In this document: positions 38,960 to 50,961 of the stretch, piece by piece
Numbering within the stretch: the first letter of the stretch is position 1
Layout of the letters: each line of letters starts with the position of its first letter
From: Acidimicrobilacustris europaeus
GTDB lineage: Bacteria > Actinomycetota > Acidimicrobiia > Acidimicrobiales > Acidimicrobilacustridaceae
DNA length: 64,000 bases
NCBI GenBank assembly: GCA_965194515.1
Contig: OZ239146.1
Location: forward strand, 682,001-746,000
Reading direction: 5' to 3'
Position numbers and translations under genes: made by a program
Notes under the pieces: generated by a model
What the model was told of the DNA's origin: nothing
The model's database searches: none
The model's input: the letters and a program-made list of their open reading frames with translations, nothing else

Positions 38960-40975
38960 ATGCCGCCGTTTCGACTCGTTTCTGATTTTCAGCCTGCCGG
39001 CGATCAGCCGAAGGCAATCGAGGAACTGACGGCAAGTATCGACGCAGGAAATCGGTTCCAAACGCTGCTCGGTATTACTGGTTCGGGCAAGAGCGCAACC
39101 ATTGCATGGACGATTGAGAAGTTGCAGCGCCCGACATTGGTCATGGCGCCAAATAAATCGTTGGCTGCTCAGTTGGCCAACGAGTTCCGCGAGTTCTTCC
39201 CCGAGAATCGGGTTGAGTACTTCGTTTCCTATTACGACTACTACCAACCCGAGGCTTACATGCCGGCCTCCGATACCTACATCGAGAAGGACTCGTCAGT
39301 AAACGACGAGATCGAGCGGTTGCGTCATGCCGCAACTTCGGCGCTGTTGACTCGTCGAGACACGATCGTGGTTGCGTCGGTGTCGTGTATCTACGGCCTC
39401 GGCAATCCTGCGGAATATGCCGACCAAATGTTGGTGATCCGTCAGGGCGAAACTCACGAACAGCGCGCCATTCTTGGTCGACTTGTCGATATGCAATACG
39501 AACGCAATGACATGAACCTGATTCGCGGAAAGTTTCGCGTTCGTGGAGACACCATCGAGGTTCATCCGGCATATGACGAAACCGCGATTCGCATCGAGCT
39601 CTTTGGCGACGACATTGAGCGGATCGTCGTGGTCGACCCTCTTACCGGCGAGAAGATCACCGAACTCGAAGAGCTTGTTGTGTTCCCGGCGACGCATTAC
39701 GCAGCAAGCGACGAACGCATGCGCACCGCTATGACACGCATAGAAGCAGAGTTGCAGCAACAACTGGCCAAATTCGAAGGCGAAAACAAACTTCTTGAAG
39801 CGCAGCGTCTGCGTATGCGCACCCAATACGACCTCGAGATGATGGCGGAACTCGGATTCTGCAACGGCATCGAGAACTACTCGGCCCACATCGATGGCCG
39901 TGAACCTGGTGAGGCGCCGTACACGCTTCTCGACTATTTCCCCGACGACTTCCTCGTCGTCATGGACGAAAGCCATCAGGCAGTTCCGCAGGTGCGCGGC
40001 CAGTACGCCGGCGACCGTTCTCGCAAGCAGACTCTCATCGAGCACGGATTCCGTCTTCCATCAGCAGCAGATAACCGACCACTGACTTTTGACGAGGTCA
40101 TGGGTCGCATCGGTCAGGTCGTATTCCTTTCCGCAACGCCGGGGCCATTCGAACTCGAAAACTCTTCAGCCATCGTTGAGCAAGTTGTTCGTCCCACCGG
40201 CCTGGTCGACCCCGAGATCGTGGTCAAGCCCACGAAGGGTCAGATCGACGACCTCATCGAACAAATCAACAAGCGCGTCACCAATGGCGACCGCGTGCTG
40301 GTCACGACACTTACCAAGAAGATGTCAGAGGATCTCACTGACTATTTGCTCGAACTTGGTGTCAAAGTTCGCTATCTCCACAGCGAGGTCGACACCATTG
40401 AGCGCATCGAAATTCTTCGTGACCTTCGCCTTGGCGAGTTCGATGTGTTGATCGGCATCAACCTGCTTCGCGAAGGTCTCGATCTTCCCGAAGTGTCTCT
40501 GGTCGCCATTCTCGATGCCGACAAGGAAGGTTTCCTCCGTTCCGAAACCGCCCTCGTGCAGACCATCGGTCGTGCTGCTCGAAATATCGATGGTCAGGTC
40601 ATCATGTATGCCGACAAGATCACTGATTCCATGCAGCGGGCTATTTCCGAAACGAATCGTCGTCGTGGGTTGCAAGAGGCCTACAACAAAGAACACGGCA
40701 TCAACCCGCAAACCATTCGCAAGGCCGTCACCGACATCCTCGCGACACTTCGGGGTACCTCGGGTGCTCCGGTTCCCGGAAATGGCAAACGATCAACTGC
40801 TCGCGACAAGGTGCGCTCGAATCTTGCTGAACTGCCGGCCGATGAACTTGGTCGTTTGGTGCTCACCCTCGAGGAAGAGATGAAGGAAGCTGCGGCCGAC
40901 CTTCGGTTCGAATACGCAGCCCGACTCCGAGACGAAATCAAGGAACTGCGTCGAGAACTTCGCGAAGTGGGCTGA
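38960..40975 (+). CDS. uvrB: Excinuclease ABC subunit B
   Basis: UvrB is the damage-verification helicase of nucleotide excision repair. The 671-residue protein has Walker A GITGSGKSATIAW, the beta-hairpin YYDYYQPEAYMPASDTYIEK, the DESH box in VVMDESHQAVPQ, helicase motif VI QTIGRAARN and a C-terminal UVR motif (about residues 628-663) that binds UvrC. Full length. uvrA follows on the same strand 50 bp later with its own TANNNT hexamer. Confidence 0.97.
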   Translation: MPPFRLVSDFQPAGDQPKAIEELTASIDAGNRFQTLLGITGSGKSATIAWTIEKLQRPTLVMAPNKSLAAQLANEFREFFPENRVEYFVSYYDYYQPEAYMPASDTYIEKDSSVNDEIERLRHAATSALLTRRDTIVVASVSCIYGLGNPAEYADQMLVIRQGETHEQRAILGRLVDMQYERNDMNLIRGKFRVRGDTIEVHPAYDETAIRIELFGDDIERIVVVDPLTGEKITELEELVVFPATHYAASDERMRTAMTRIEAELQQQLAKFEGENKLLEAQRLRMRTQYDLEMMAELGFCNGIENYSAHIDGREPGEAPYTLLDYFPDDFLVVMDESHQAVPQVRGQYAGDRSRKQTLIEHGFRLPSAADNRPLTFDEVMGRIGQVVFLSATPGPFELENSSAIVEQVVRPTGLVDPEIVVKPTKGQIDDLIEQINKRVTNGDRVLVTTLTKKMSEDLTDYLLELGVKVRYLHSEVDTIERIEILRDLRLGEFDVLIGINLLREGLDLPEVSLVAILDADKEGFLRSETALVQTIGRAARNIDGQVIMYADKITDSMQRAISETNRRRGLQEAYNKEHGINPQTIRKAVTDILATLRGTSGAPVPGNGKRSTARDKVRSNLAELPADELGRLVLTLEEEMKEAAADLRFEYAARLRDEIKELRRELREVG

Positions 40976-41013
40976 ACCTCCGCTTCGAGCATCGTTCTGA
41001 TTCGGGGCGACAG

Positions 41014-41025
41014 TAGGCTCCCGCC
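41014..41025 (+). promoter_or_regulatory. TANNNT -10 hexamer before uvrA
   Basis: TAGGCT at 41014-41019, 6-nt spacer, GTG 41026; no Shine-Dalgarno. Confidence 0.55.
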
Positions 41026-43872
<2,847 letters not shown>

Positions 43873-43873
43873 T

Positions 43874-44995
43874 TCAGGTGATCTGCAACATGCGGTCGAG
43901 TGCAACCTTGGCCCACTGAGTGGTGCCGGGGTCGACCGTTATGCGGTTGACAACTTTGCCAGCGACCAGGTTCTCGAGGATCCAACACAGGTGCTGCGCG
44001 TCGATACGGAACATCGTTGAACACGGACACACAAGCGGATCAAGCGAGACCACGGTTTTGTCTGGTGTTTCGTTGTTGAGGCGATTGATGAGATGGATCT
44101 CGGTGCCGACGCCGATGACTGCGCCAACCGGTGCGTTCTCAACGGCGCGGATGATGAAGTCGGTAGAGCCAACCTGATCGGCGAGTTCGCACACATCGTG
44201 GGCACATTCAGGATGAGTCACCACAATGCCGTCGGGGTTGGCTTCGCGGAATGCCGCAATGTGTTCGGGGCGGAACCGCTGATGAACGGAGCAGTGGCCC
44301 TTCCATAGAAGGAAGGTGGAGTCCTTGACTTCGGCTTCGGTGAGGCCGCCGTGTTCGCGTCGGGGATCCCAGACACGCATTTGCTCGTGGGAGAAACCAA
44401 GGCCCATCGCAGTGTTGCGGCCGAGGTGTTGATCGGGGAAAAACAGGACCTGTTCGCCACCAGCGCCGTCTTCGGCACGATTGCCCAATGAGAGCGCCCA
44501 TTCGAGAACGGCCCGGGCATTCGAAGACGTACACACCGCGCCGCCGTGTTCTCCAACGAACGCCTTCAGTGCTGCCGAGGAGTTCATATAGGTGATGGGG
44601 ATGACCTTCGAGATGTCGGTAGTGGCCGCCAGGGTTTCCCATGCTTCGGTCACTTCTTCGAGATCGGCCATATCGGCCATCGAGCAGCCGGCATTGAGAT
44701 CGGGGAGGATCACCGCTTGGTGGTCACCTGTGAGGATGTCAGCTGACTCGGCCATGAAGTGCACGCCGCAGAAGATGATGTAGTCGGCCTGCGGTTGTTC
44801 CTGGGCAAGCACCGAGAGGCGGAACGAATCGCCGCGGGCATCGGCCCATTCCATGACTTCATCGCGCTGGTAGTGATGGCCAAGGATGAAGACTCGGTCG
44901 CCGAGTGTGGCCTTCGCGGCAGCGATTCGCTGCGCGAGTTCACCCAGTGTGGCGTCTGTGTATCGCTCACCGAGCGGTAGTTGGAGGCGAAGCAT
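43874..44995 (-). CDS. nadA: Quinolinate synthase A
   Basis: NadA condenses iminoaspartate with dihydroxyacetone phosphate to quinolinate in NAD synthesis, using a [4Fe-4S] cluster. The 373-residue protein has HHYQRDEVMEWAD, YIIFCGVHFMAESADIL, PDLNAGCSMADMA, and cluster cysteines in the FCGVHF, HPECAHDVC and PLVCPCSTM regions. The start is ATG 44995, giving LRLQLPLGERYTD; the upstream frame to 45121 has no similarity. A TACACT hexamer on the minus strand at 45124-45129 would give a leader of about 120 nt. nadB and nadC are not in the window. Confidence 0.94.
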   Translation of the reverse strand: MLRLQLPLGERYTDATLGELAQRIAAAKATLGDRVFILGHHYQRDEVMEWADARGDSFRLSVLAQEQPQADYIIFCGVHFMAESADILTGDHQAVILPDLNAGCSMADMADLEEVTEAWETLAATTDISKVIPITYMNSSAALKAFVGEHGGAVCTSSNARAVLEWALSLGNRAEDGAGGEQVLFFPDQHLGRNTAMGLGFSHEQMRVWDPRREHGGLTEAEVKDSTFLLWKGHCSVHQRFRPEHIAAFREANPDGIVVTHPECAHDVCELADQVGSTDFIIRAVENAPVGAVIGVGTEIHLINRLNNETPDKTVVSLDPLVCPCSTMFRIDAQHLCWILENLVAGKVVNRITVDPGTTQWAKVALDRMLQIT

Positions 44996-45163
44996 GTTGT
45001 GGTGCACTCCCTGAAAGGACGGGGAGATCCGATGAGTGGCCGGTGGGGGCAGCCTGGTCGCCACGCCACGGGGTTGTCGGCCTCGGGTCTCGATATGTCG
45101 CCGGATACCAGGCCGGCTCAATCAGTGTAGGCACTCAGCGGCTTGTTTGCCTCTGATGGCCCA

Positions 45164-45176
45164 TACGATCGTAGGA
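45164..45176 (+). promoter_or_regulatory. TANNNT -10 hexamer before uvrC
   Basis: TACGAT at 45164-45169, 7-nt spacer, ATG 45177. This supports ATG 45177 over the in-frame alternatives at 45156 and 45036. Confidence 0.5.
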
Positions 45177-47054
45177 ATGGTGCAGCGACCGCCGGCCGGC
45201 ACGATTCCTGACGAGCCCGGCTCGTATCAATTCAAGGACATCAACGGTCGCGTCATTTATGTGGGCAAGGCCAAGAGCCTTCGGTCGCGACTGTCGAACT
45301 ATTTCCAAGATCCGGTCCATCTCGCGCCCCGCACCGCCCAGATGGTCGCCACAGCCGAGACGGTCGAATGGATTCAGGTTCGCAACGAGCTCGAAGCGCT
45401 CATGCTCGAGTACAGCCTGATCAAACAGCATGAGCCTCGGTTCAACATCGACCTCCGGGATGACAAGAGCTACCCGTTCTTGGCCGTCACGGTCGACGAT
45501 GAATGGCCAAGAGCCACTGTGATGCGCGGCGATAAGCGCAAGGGCACTCGATACTTCGGCCCGTATGCCGCCGCGTGGGCAATCCGCGAAACTCTTGATC
45601 AGTTGTTGCGCACGTTCCCCGTGCGCACATGTTCAGACACGAAGTTGTCTCGCCATTCAAAAATCGGCCGACCGTGTTTGTTGTTCCATATCGAAAAGTG
45701 CAGTGGCCCGTGTGTGGGGGAGATCACAACCGAGAAGTACGACGAACTCGTTCGCGATCTCATTCGATTCCTCGATGGTGATACCGATGAAGTGATTTCT
45801 CGGCTCGAAGTCGAGATGCAGTTGGCGAGCGATGAACTCGAGTTTGAGCGTGCAGCGCGTCTGCGCGATCGCCTCGGTGCTGTTCGCAAGGTTATTGAAC
45901 GTCAGCAGATGGTCTTGGAAAAAGACGAAGACCTTGATGTTGTTGGTCTTGCTGGCGATGAACTTGAAGCGTCGGTGCAGGTGTTCTTCGTTCGCAAAGG
46001 TCGCGTGGTCGGCCGCAAGGGCTACGTGCTTGATCGCAAAGAAGATCTTTCCGACAGCGAACTCATCGACTGCATTCTTGAACGTCTCTATGGCGATCCG
46101 CCGCCCCTCGGGGTTCCCAAAGAGGTGCTGGTTCCGTTCGAAAGCGCGAACCCAGGTCTTTACGAAGAGTTCTTGAGTTCTCAGCGCGGTTCCAAGGTCA
46201 ACGTTCGTATTCCGCATCGCGGCGATAAGCGCGAACTCATGGCGACGGTGACAAAGAACGCAACCGAAGAGTTCTCTCGTCACCGGTTGAAGCGCGCTGC
46301 CGATCACAACAGCCGGGCGCGTGCCCTTAATGATCTGCAAGAGCACTTAGGGCTGCCGGAAGCTCCGCTGCGCATCGAGTGTTACGACATGAGCCACATT
46401 CAAGGCAGCGACTATGTCGGGTCAATGGTGGTCATGGAAGACGGCCTGCCGAACAAACGTGAATATCGCCGCTTCAAGATCAAAGGCAATCAAGGCAATG
46501 ATGACTTCGCGGCCATGGAAGAAGTGCTCACACGCAGACTCACCGCCTATCTCGAAGAGCGCAGCAAGCCGGTAGCCGAACGATCGGGAAAGTTTGCCTA
46601 TCCGCCGCAGTTGCTTTTGGTCGATGGTGGAAAGGGTCAGCTCAGTGTTGCGGTGAAAGTGCTCGAGGAACTCGGACTCGACGAAGAGATTCCGGTTGCG
46701 TCTCTGGCAAAGCGATTCGAAGAGGTCTATTTGCCGCATCGTTCCGAGCCAGTGGAAGTGCCGCGCGGAAGCGATGCGCTGTATCTGCTGCAACGCATTC
46801 GCGATGAGGCTCACCGATTCGCGGTTTCGTTCCATCGTGAACTTCGTGGGAAGCGAATGACGAAGTCAGTCCTCGATGACATTCCTGGTCTTGGTGAGGT
46901 GCGTCGCACACGTCTCATCAAAGAACTTGGGGGAGTGACGGCAGTGAAACGGGCGACCGAAGAGGAACTCAAGGCCCTTGCCTGGCTGCCCGATTCGGTT
47001 GGCCAAGCAGTTTGGGACAAGATCCATGTTCCTTCTCGTCGAGATCCGCGCTGA
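45177..47054 (+). CDS. uvrC: Excinuclease ABC subunit C
   Basis: UvrC makes both incisions flanking the lesion. The 625-residue protein has the N-terminal GIY-YIG domain (PGSYQFKDINGRVIYVGKAK), a UVR motif (DELEFERAARLRDRLGAVRKV), the RNase H-like nuclease domain with IECYDMSHIQGSDYVGS and LLLVDGGKGQLS, and a C-terminal double helix-hairpin-helix (DIPGLGEVRRTRLIKELGG). A frame extension to 45036 covers the divergent nadA leader and is rejected. The following genes are a methyltransferase and rapZ. Confidence 0.96.
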   Translation: MVQRPPAGTIPDEPGSYQFKDINGRVIYVGKAKSLRSRLSNYFQDPVHLAPRTAQMVATAETVEWIQVRNELEALMLEYSLIKQHEPRFNIDLRDDKSYPFLAVTVDDEWPRATVMRGDKRKGTRYFGPYAAAWAIRETLDQLLRTFPVRTCSDTKLSRHSKIGRPCLLFHIEKCSGPCVGEITTEKYDELVRDLIRFLDGDTDEVISRLEVEMQLASDELEFERAARLRDRLGAVRKVIERQQMVLEKDEDLDVVGLAGDELEASVQVFFVRKGRVVGRKGYVLDRKEDLSDSELIDCILERLYGDPPPLGVPKEVLVPFESANPGLYEEFLSSQRGSKVNVRIPHRGDKRELMATVTKNATEEFSRHRLKRAADHNSRARALNDLQEHLGLPEAPLRIECYDMSHIQGSDYVGSMVVMEDGLPNKREYRRFKIKGNQGNDDFAAMEEVLTRRLTAYLEERSKPVAERSGKFAYPPQLLLVDGGKGQLSVAVKVLEELGLDEEIPVASLAKRFEEVYLPHRSEPVEVPRGSDALYLLQRIRDEAHRFAVSFHRELRGKRMTKSVLDDIPGLGEVRRTRLIKELGGVTAVKRATEEELKALAWLPDSVGQAVWDKIHVPSRRDPR

Positions 47055-47066
47055 ATCGGAGTCGTT

Positions 47067-47807
47067 GTGTCTGAGCCTGATGCCAATGCCCAACTGTGGG
47101 AAGCGCATGCCGATTGGTGGCAGCGAGAATTCACCGACGGCGCCGATCCCGAATACACCGAGCAAATCATTCCGCTGATTCTCGAATGGACCGAAGGCTT
47201 CGAGCGCGTGCTCGAGGTTGGCACCGGCGAAGGTCAGGTCGCTCGTGCAATCGCAGCAACGCACGGCGCAGCGGTTATCGGTATCGACCCAACGGTGAAT
47301 CAGATCGACGAAGCCATTCGTCGTGGTGGTGGCCCGGAGTACCAGCTCGCCGGCGCCGAGTCACTTCCGTTCGACGACGCATCGTTCGACGCCGTTGTGT
47401 GCTGCTTGGTGTTTGAACATATTGACGCCGTCGATGAAGCACTGGCCGAGGTTGGTCGCGTGTTGCGCCCGGGCGGAAGGTTCATCTTTTGCCTGAACCA
47501 TCCGTTGTTGCAGACGCCCGGTTCGGGATGGATCGACGATCAGATTCTTGACCCGCCCGAGCAGTATTGGCGCATCGGTCCGTACCTCACTGAGCAGGCC
47601 ACGATCGAAGAGGTCGAAAAGGATGTCTTCATTCGCTTCGTGCACCGTCCCCTCAGTCGCTACATCAACGCCATGGCCGATTCGGGTCTTGCGCTGGAAC
47701 GGATGATTGAGCCCGCTCCACCGCAGGGCTTTATTGAGCGTGCTCCGGAGTACACCGAAGTCACGACCATTCCGCGGTTGCTGACGTTGGTGGCTCAGCG
47801 CCGGTAG
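47067..47807 (+). CDS. Class I SAM-dependent methyltransferase between uvrC and rapZ
   Basis: The 246-residue protein has motif I VLEVGTGEGQVARAIA, the strand-2 acidic residue in VIGIDPTVNQI, LPFDDASFDAVVCCLVFEHI and LRPGGRFIFCLNHP. An N-terminal WWQREFTDGADPEY segment precedes the fold. I cannot assign a substrate. GTG start 12 nt after uvrC. In most actinobacteria rapZ directly follows uvrC, so this gene appears inserted. Confidence 0.85.
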   Translation: MSEPDANAQLWEAHADWWQREFTDGADPEYTEQIIPLILEWTEGFERVLEVGTGEGQVARAIAATHGAAVIGIDPTVNQIDEAIRRGGGPEYQLAGAESLPFDDASFDAVVCCLVFEHIDAVDEALAEVGRVLRPGGRFIFCLNHPLLQTPGSGWIDDQILDPPEQYWRIGPYLTEQATIEEVEKDVFIRFVHRPLSRYINAMADSGLALERMIEPAPPQGFIERAPEYTEVTTIPRLLTLVAQRR

Positions 47808-47817
47808 CGTCTGAGCC
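47805..47817 (+). promoter_or_regulatory. TANNNT -10 hexamer before rapZ
   Basis: TAGCGT at 47805-47810, 7-nt spacer, GTG 47818. The hexamer overlaps the stop codon of the upstream methyltransferase. Confidence 0.5.
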
Positions 47818-48672
47818 GTGAGCGACTTCGTTGTGATCACGGGATTATCAGGGGCCGGACGCTCTCAGGCCGCGGACGTTCTCGAAGATCTCGGCTGGTA
47901 CATCATCGACAATCTTCCGCCAGCGCTTATTGGCAGCGTTGCCGACTTTGCCGATGCTCCCGATGCCACCATCACCAATGTCGTGCTTGTTGTCGGCACC
48001 GGTCCCTATCACTCCGAAGCATTGCCAGCGCTCGACGCGCTGCGTCGGCAGGGCAACCGACTTCGCATCGTGTTCCTTGAGGCGGCAACTGACGAACTCG
48101 TGCGCCGCTACGAAAGCACGCGCCGACGCCATCCTCTTGCAGCTGAAGACCGTTCGTTGGCCGAGTCGATCCAGGAAGAGCGTCGCGTTCTGCAATCGGT
48201 GAAGGCCGAAGCCGATGTCGTCATCGACACCACCGAACTCAACGTCCATCAACTTCGTGCTCGCATGCTCGATCTCTTTGCGGCCGATGCTCCCGCCGGT
48301 GGCATGCAGACCACCGTGCTGTCGTTTGGCTATAAGCACGGGCTTCCCCTCGACACCGACCTAGTGATCGATTGCCGGTTCCTCCCGAATCCCCACTGGG
48401 TCGAGGAACTGCGGCCGTTCACTGGTCTCGATGAATCCGTTCGTGACTACGTGCTCTCTCAACCGCTTACCTCAGAGTTCCTCGCACAGATCAACGGCCT
48501 GCTCGAGACGCTGTTGCCGGCCTATGTGGCCGAAGGCAAGAGCTATCTCACCGTGGCGTTTGGTTGTACCGGGGGGCGCCATCGGTCGGTCGCAATTGCC
48601 GAAGCGGTGACCGAAGCCCTTCGCGAGCGGGGTTTTCACCTTCGGGTCACCCATCGCGACCTCGACCGCTGA
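47818..48672 (+). CDS. rapZ: RNase adapter RapZ/YvcJ-family P-loop protein
   Basis: The 284-residue protein has the Walker A variant GLSGAGRSQAAD (Arg in place of Lys, as common in actinobacteria), EDLGWYIIDNLPPALI, the Walker B-like VIDCRFLPNPHW and the C-terminal VAFGCTGGRHRSVAIAEAV. In E. coli RapZ guides RNase E to GlmZ; in Gram-positives YvcJ is a nucleotide-binding protein with links to cell-wall precursor supply. The expected downstream genes yvcK and whiA are absent; a 144-bp gap leads to gap. Confidence 0.92.
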   Translation: MSDFVVITGLSGAGRSQAADVLEDLGWYIIDNLPPALIGSVADFADAPDATITNVVLVVGTGPYHSEALPALDALRRQGNRLRIVFLEAATDELVRRYESTRRRHPLAAEDRSLAESIQEERRVLQSVKAEADVVIDTTELNVHQLRARMLDLFAADAPAGGMQTTVLSFGYKHGLPLDTDLVIDCRFLPNPHWVEELRPFTGLDESVRDYVLSQPLTSEFLAQINGLLETLLPAYVAEGKSYLTVAFGCTGGRHRSVAIAEAVTEALRERGFHLRVTHRDLDR

Positions 48673-48748
48673 CATCATCGCGGGCGCCGATTCTCTGAAA
48701 ATCGGTCGGGCCGGAGCCAGACCGGCCAAACGCGTGCGCCGACTGGCG

Positions 48749-48805
48749 TAACGTCAGACCATCTCGTCACTAAAGCCGTCGACCGTCGACGGCCAACCCA
48801 GGAGG
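48749..48805 (+). promoter_or_regulatory. Promoter, leader and ribosome binding site of gap
   Basis: TAACGT at 48749-48754 is a candidate -10. A roughly 55-nt leader ends with AGGAGG at 48800-48805, 11 nt before ATG 48817. The Shine-Dalgarno decides for ATG 48817 over the GTG at 48808, which it nearly abuts. Confidence 0.45.
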
Positions 48806-48816
48806 CAGTGCCCACA

Positions 48817-49827
48817 ATGACCATCCGTGTCGGCATCAATGGCTTCGGTCGCATCGGCCGCAACTTCTTCCGGGCGGTGAGGCAGTCCGGCGCTGATGTC
48901 GAGATCGTTGCCGCCAACGATCTGGGTTCTGTGCCAGCAATGGCCCACCTGCTCAAGTACGACACGGTCATGGGTCGCCTCGATGCAACCGTCGAAGCAA
49001 CCGACGAGGGCATCCTCGTTGACGGCAAGCTCCTGAAGATCACCGCAATCCGTGATCCCAAGGATCTTCCGTGGAAGGAACTCGGCGTCGACATCGTTGT
49101 CGAGTCCACTGGCTTCTTCACTGATCGCGACAAGGCTGCTGCTCATCTTGAAGCTGGCGCTCCTTACGTCATTATTTCCGCTCCGGCTACCAACGCCGAT
49201 GCCACCTTCGTTGTTGGCGTCAACGACGACACCTTCGACCCGGCCAAGCACAAGGTTGTGTCCAATGCCTCGTGCACGACCAACTGTTTCGTTCCGATGA
49301 TCAAGGTTCTCGACGATGCCTTCGGCGTCGAAAAGGGCCTCATGACGACGGTGCACGCCTACACCGGCGATCAGAACCTCGTCGATGGCCCGCATAGTGA
49401 CACGCGACGTGCGCGCGCTGCAGCCGCGAACATCACGCCGTCATCAACCGGCGCCGCTCGCGCCACTGGCCTCGTGCTCGAAGCCATGAAGGGCAAGCTC
49501 GACGGCACCGCACTTCGCGTGCCGGTTCCCGACGGCTCCATCACCGACTTTGTTGGTGTGCTCAAGCGTGACGTCACCGTCGATGAGATCAACGCAGCGT
49601 TTAAAGCGGCCGCAACTTCCGGTCCGCTTTCCAAGGTGCTCGTGTTCACCGATGAAGAAATCGTGTCGTCCGACATCGTGGGTGAGCCCGCATCGTGCAC
49701 ATTTGACTCCAAGCTCACCATGGCCATGGGCAACCTCGTGAAGGTGCTCGGCTGGTACGACAACGAGTGGGGTTACTCCAACCGCCTGGTCGACCTCGTG
49801 CAGGTCATGGCCAAAGCGGCGAAGTAG
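48817..49827 (+). CDS. gap: Glyceraldehyde-3-phosphate dehydrogenase
   Basis: The 336-residue enzyme oxidises glyceraldehyde-3-phosphate to 1,3-bisphosphoglycerate with NAD(P)+. It starts TIRVGINGFGRIGRNFF, has the catalytic cysteine in SNASCTTNCFVP, HAYTGDQNLVDGPH, and ends WYDNEWGYSNRLVDL. The aspartate or its replacement after GRIG strand 2 (VAANDLG) is typical of the glycolytic form. It opens a gap-pgk-tpiA-secG cluster, the common actinobacterial glycolytic operon. Confidence 0.96.
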   Translation: MTIRVGINGFGRIGRNFFRAVRQSGADVEIVAANDLGSVPAMAHLLKYDTVMGRLDATVEATDEGILVDGKLLKITAIRDPKDLPWKELGVDIVVESTGFFTDRDKAAAHLEAGAPYVIISAPATNADATFVVGVNDDTFDPAKHKVVSNASCTTNCFVPMIKVLDDAFGVEKGLMTTVHAYTGDQNLVDGPHSDTRRARAAAANITPSSTGAARATGLVLEAMKGKLDGTALRVPVPDGSITDFVGVLKRDVTVDEINAAFKAAATSGPLSKVLVFTDEEIVSSDIVGEPASCTFDSKLTMAMGNLVKVLGWYDNEWGYSNRLVDLVQVMAKAAK

Positions 49828-49836
49828 TCCCGCCTG

Positions 49837-50961
49837 ATGAGCGTTCCTTCGCTGGAGGATCTCGGCGACGTCAGTGGTCGCCGAGTCCTTCTCCGCGCTG
49901 ATTTCAATGTGCCGATCGCCAATGGTGAAATCGTCGACGACTTCCGCATTCGTGCTGCACTTCCCACGATCGAATATCTGACCTCTCGCGGTGCAACTGT
50001 CACTGCGTGCACGCATCTCGGTCGCCCCAAGGGTGCTCCCGATCCGAAGTATTCGGTGGAACCTGTTCGTCGACGTCTCGCTGAACTCGCACCAGGTGTC
50101 GAACTTCTTGACAACCTTCGATTCAATCCAGGCGAGACCGCCAATGATGCTGCGTTCGTGCAGGAACTCATCGCTGGTCAAGACCTCTACGTGAACGACG
50201 CGTTTGGTGCCTCGCACCGAGCTCACGCGTCAATCGTTGGACCTCCGCAGTTTCTTCCCTCTGCTGCAGGCCGTCTTCTTCAGCGTGAAGTCGAAGTTCT
50301 GTTGCCGTTGCGTTCTGACCCGAAGCGTCCGTTCGTGGTCATCCTTGGTGGCTCGAAAGTTTCCGACAAACTCGGCGTGATCGACGCGTTGTCCGAAGTT
50401 GCCGACGCGCTCATCATCGGTGGCGGGATGTGTTTCACATTCCTCGCCGCACAGGGTCATCACGTTGGCGATTCGTTGCTTGAGGCCGACCAGATCGAAA
50501 CCTGCAAGCGATTCCTCGACTCCGATGTCACGATTCACATTCCGCACGATGTGACCGCGCTCGGCCCCGATGGCGAAATCATGAACCCCGAAGCTGGGGG
50601 AGAGGTTCGCCAACTCGGTGCCGATATTCCCGACGGTTGGAAGGGTCTCGACATTGGCCCTGGCACCGCATCGGAATTTGCCGACATCATTGCTGAAGCA
50701 AAGACGATTTTCTGGAACGGCCCTATGGGTGTGTTCGAAGATCCGCGCTTTGCTGCCGGTACTCGCGTAATCGCCGAAGCAATGGCCGAAGCCCGTGGCT
50801 TCACCGTTGTTGGTGGCGGCGACTCCGCTGCAGCACTCGACGCGTTCGGTCTCGCCAACGAGGTCGATCACGTCTCAACCGGTGGAGGTGCGTCACTCGA
50901 ATTGCTTGAGAACGGCGACCTCCCCGGACTCGAAGCCCTACGAGGAGCATCAAATGCCTGA
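49837..50961 (+). CDS. pgk: Phosphoglycerate kinase
   Basis: Pgk makes ATP from 1,3-bisphosphoglycerate. The 374-residue protein has VLLRADFNVPI, THLGRPKGAPD, NLRFNPGET, NDAFGASHRAHASI, GGSKVSDKLGVID, GGGMCFTFLAAQG, WNGPMGVFED and GGGDSAAALDAFG. It is somewhat shorter than the usual 390-400 residues, mostly in the middle. It begins 9 nt after gap and its end overlaps tpiA by 8 bp. Confidence 0.96.
   Translation: MSVPSLEDLGDVSGRRVLLRADFNVPIANGEIVDDFRIRAALPTIEYLTSRGATVTACTHLGRPKGAPDPKYSVEPVRRRLAELAPGVELLDNLRFNPGETANDAAFVQELIAGQDLYVNDAFGASHRAHASIVGPPQFLPSAAGRLLQREVEVLLPLRSDPKRPFVVILGGSKVSDKLGVIDALSEVADALIIGGGMCFTFLAAQGHHVGDSLLEADQIETCKRFLDSDVTIHIPHDVTALGPDGEIMNPEAGGEVRQLGADIPDGWKGLDIGPGTASEFADIIAEAKTIFWNGPMGVFEDPRFAAGTRVIAEAMAEARGFTVVGGGDSAAALDAFGLANEVDHVSTGGGASLELLENGDLPGLEALRGASNA

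Noticed and set aside
39296..40045. A 249-codon minus-strand frame opposite uvrB.
   Set aside because: Shadow of conserved UvrB sequence; biased composition and no motif.
45657..46346. A 229-codon minus-strand frame opposite uvrC.
   Set aside because: Shadow of a real gene, no homology, and no start signal.
48683..48701. A 6-bp hairpin CCGATT/AATCGG between rapZ and gap, considered as a terminator.
   Set aside because: The stem is short and no T run follows; it may be chance.
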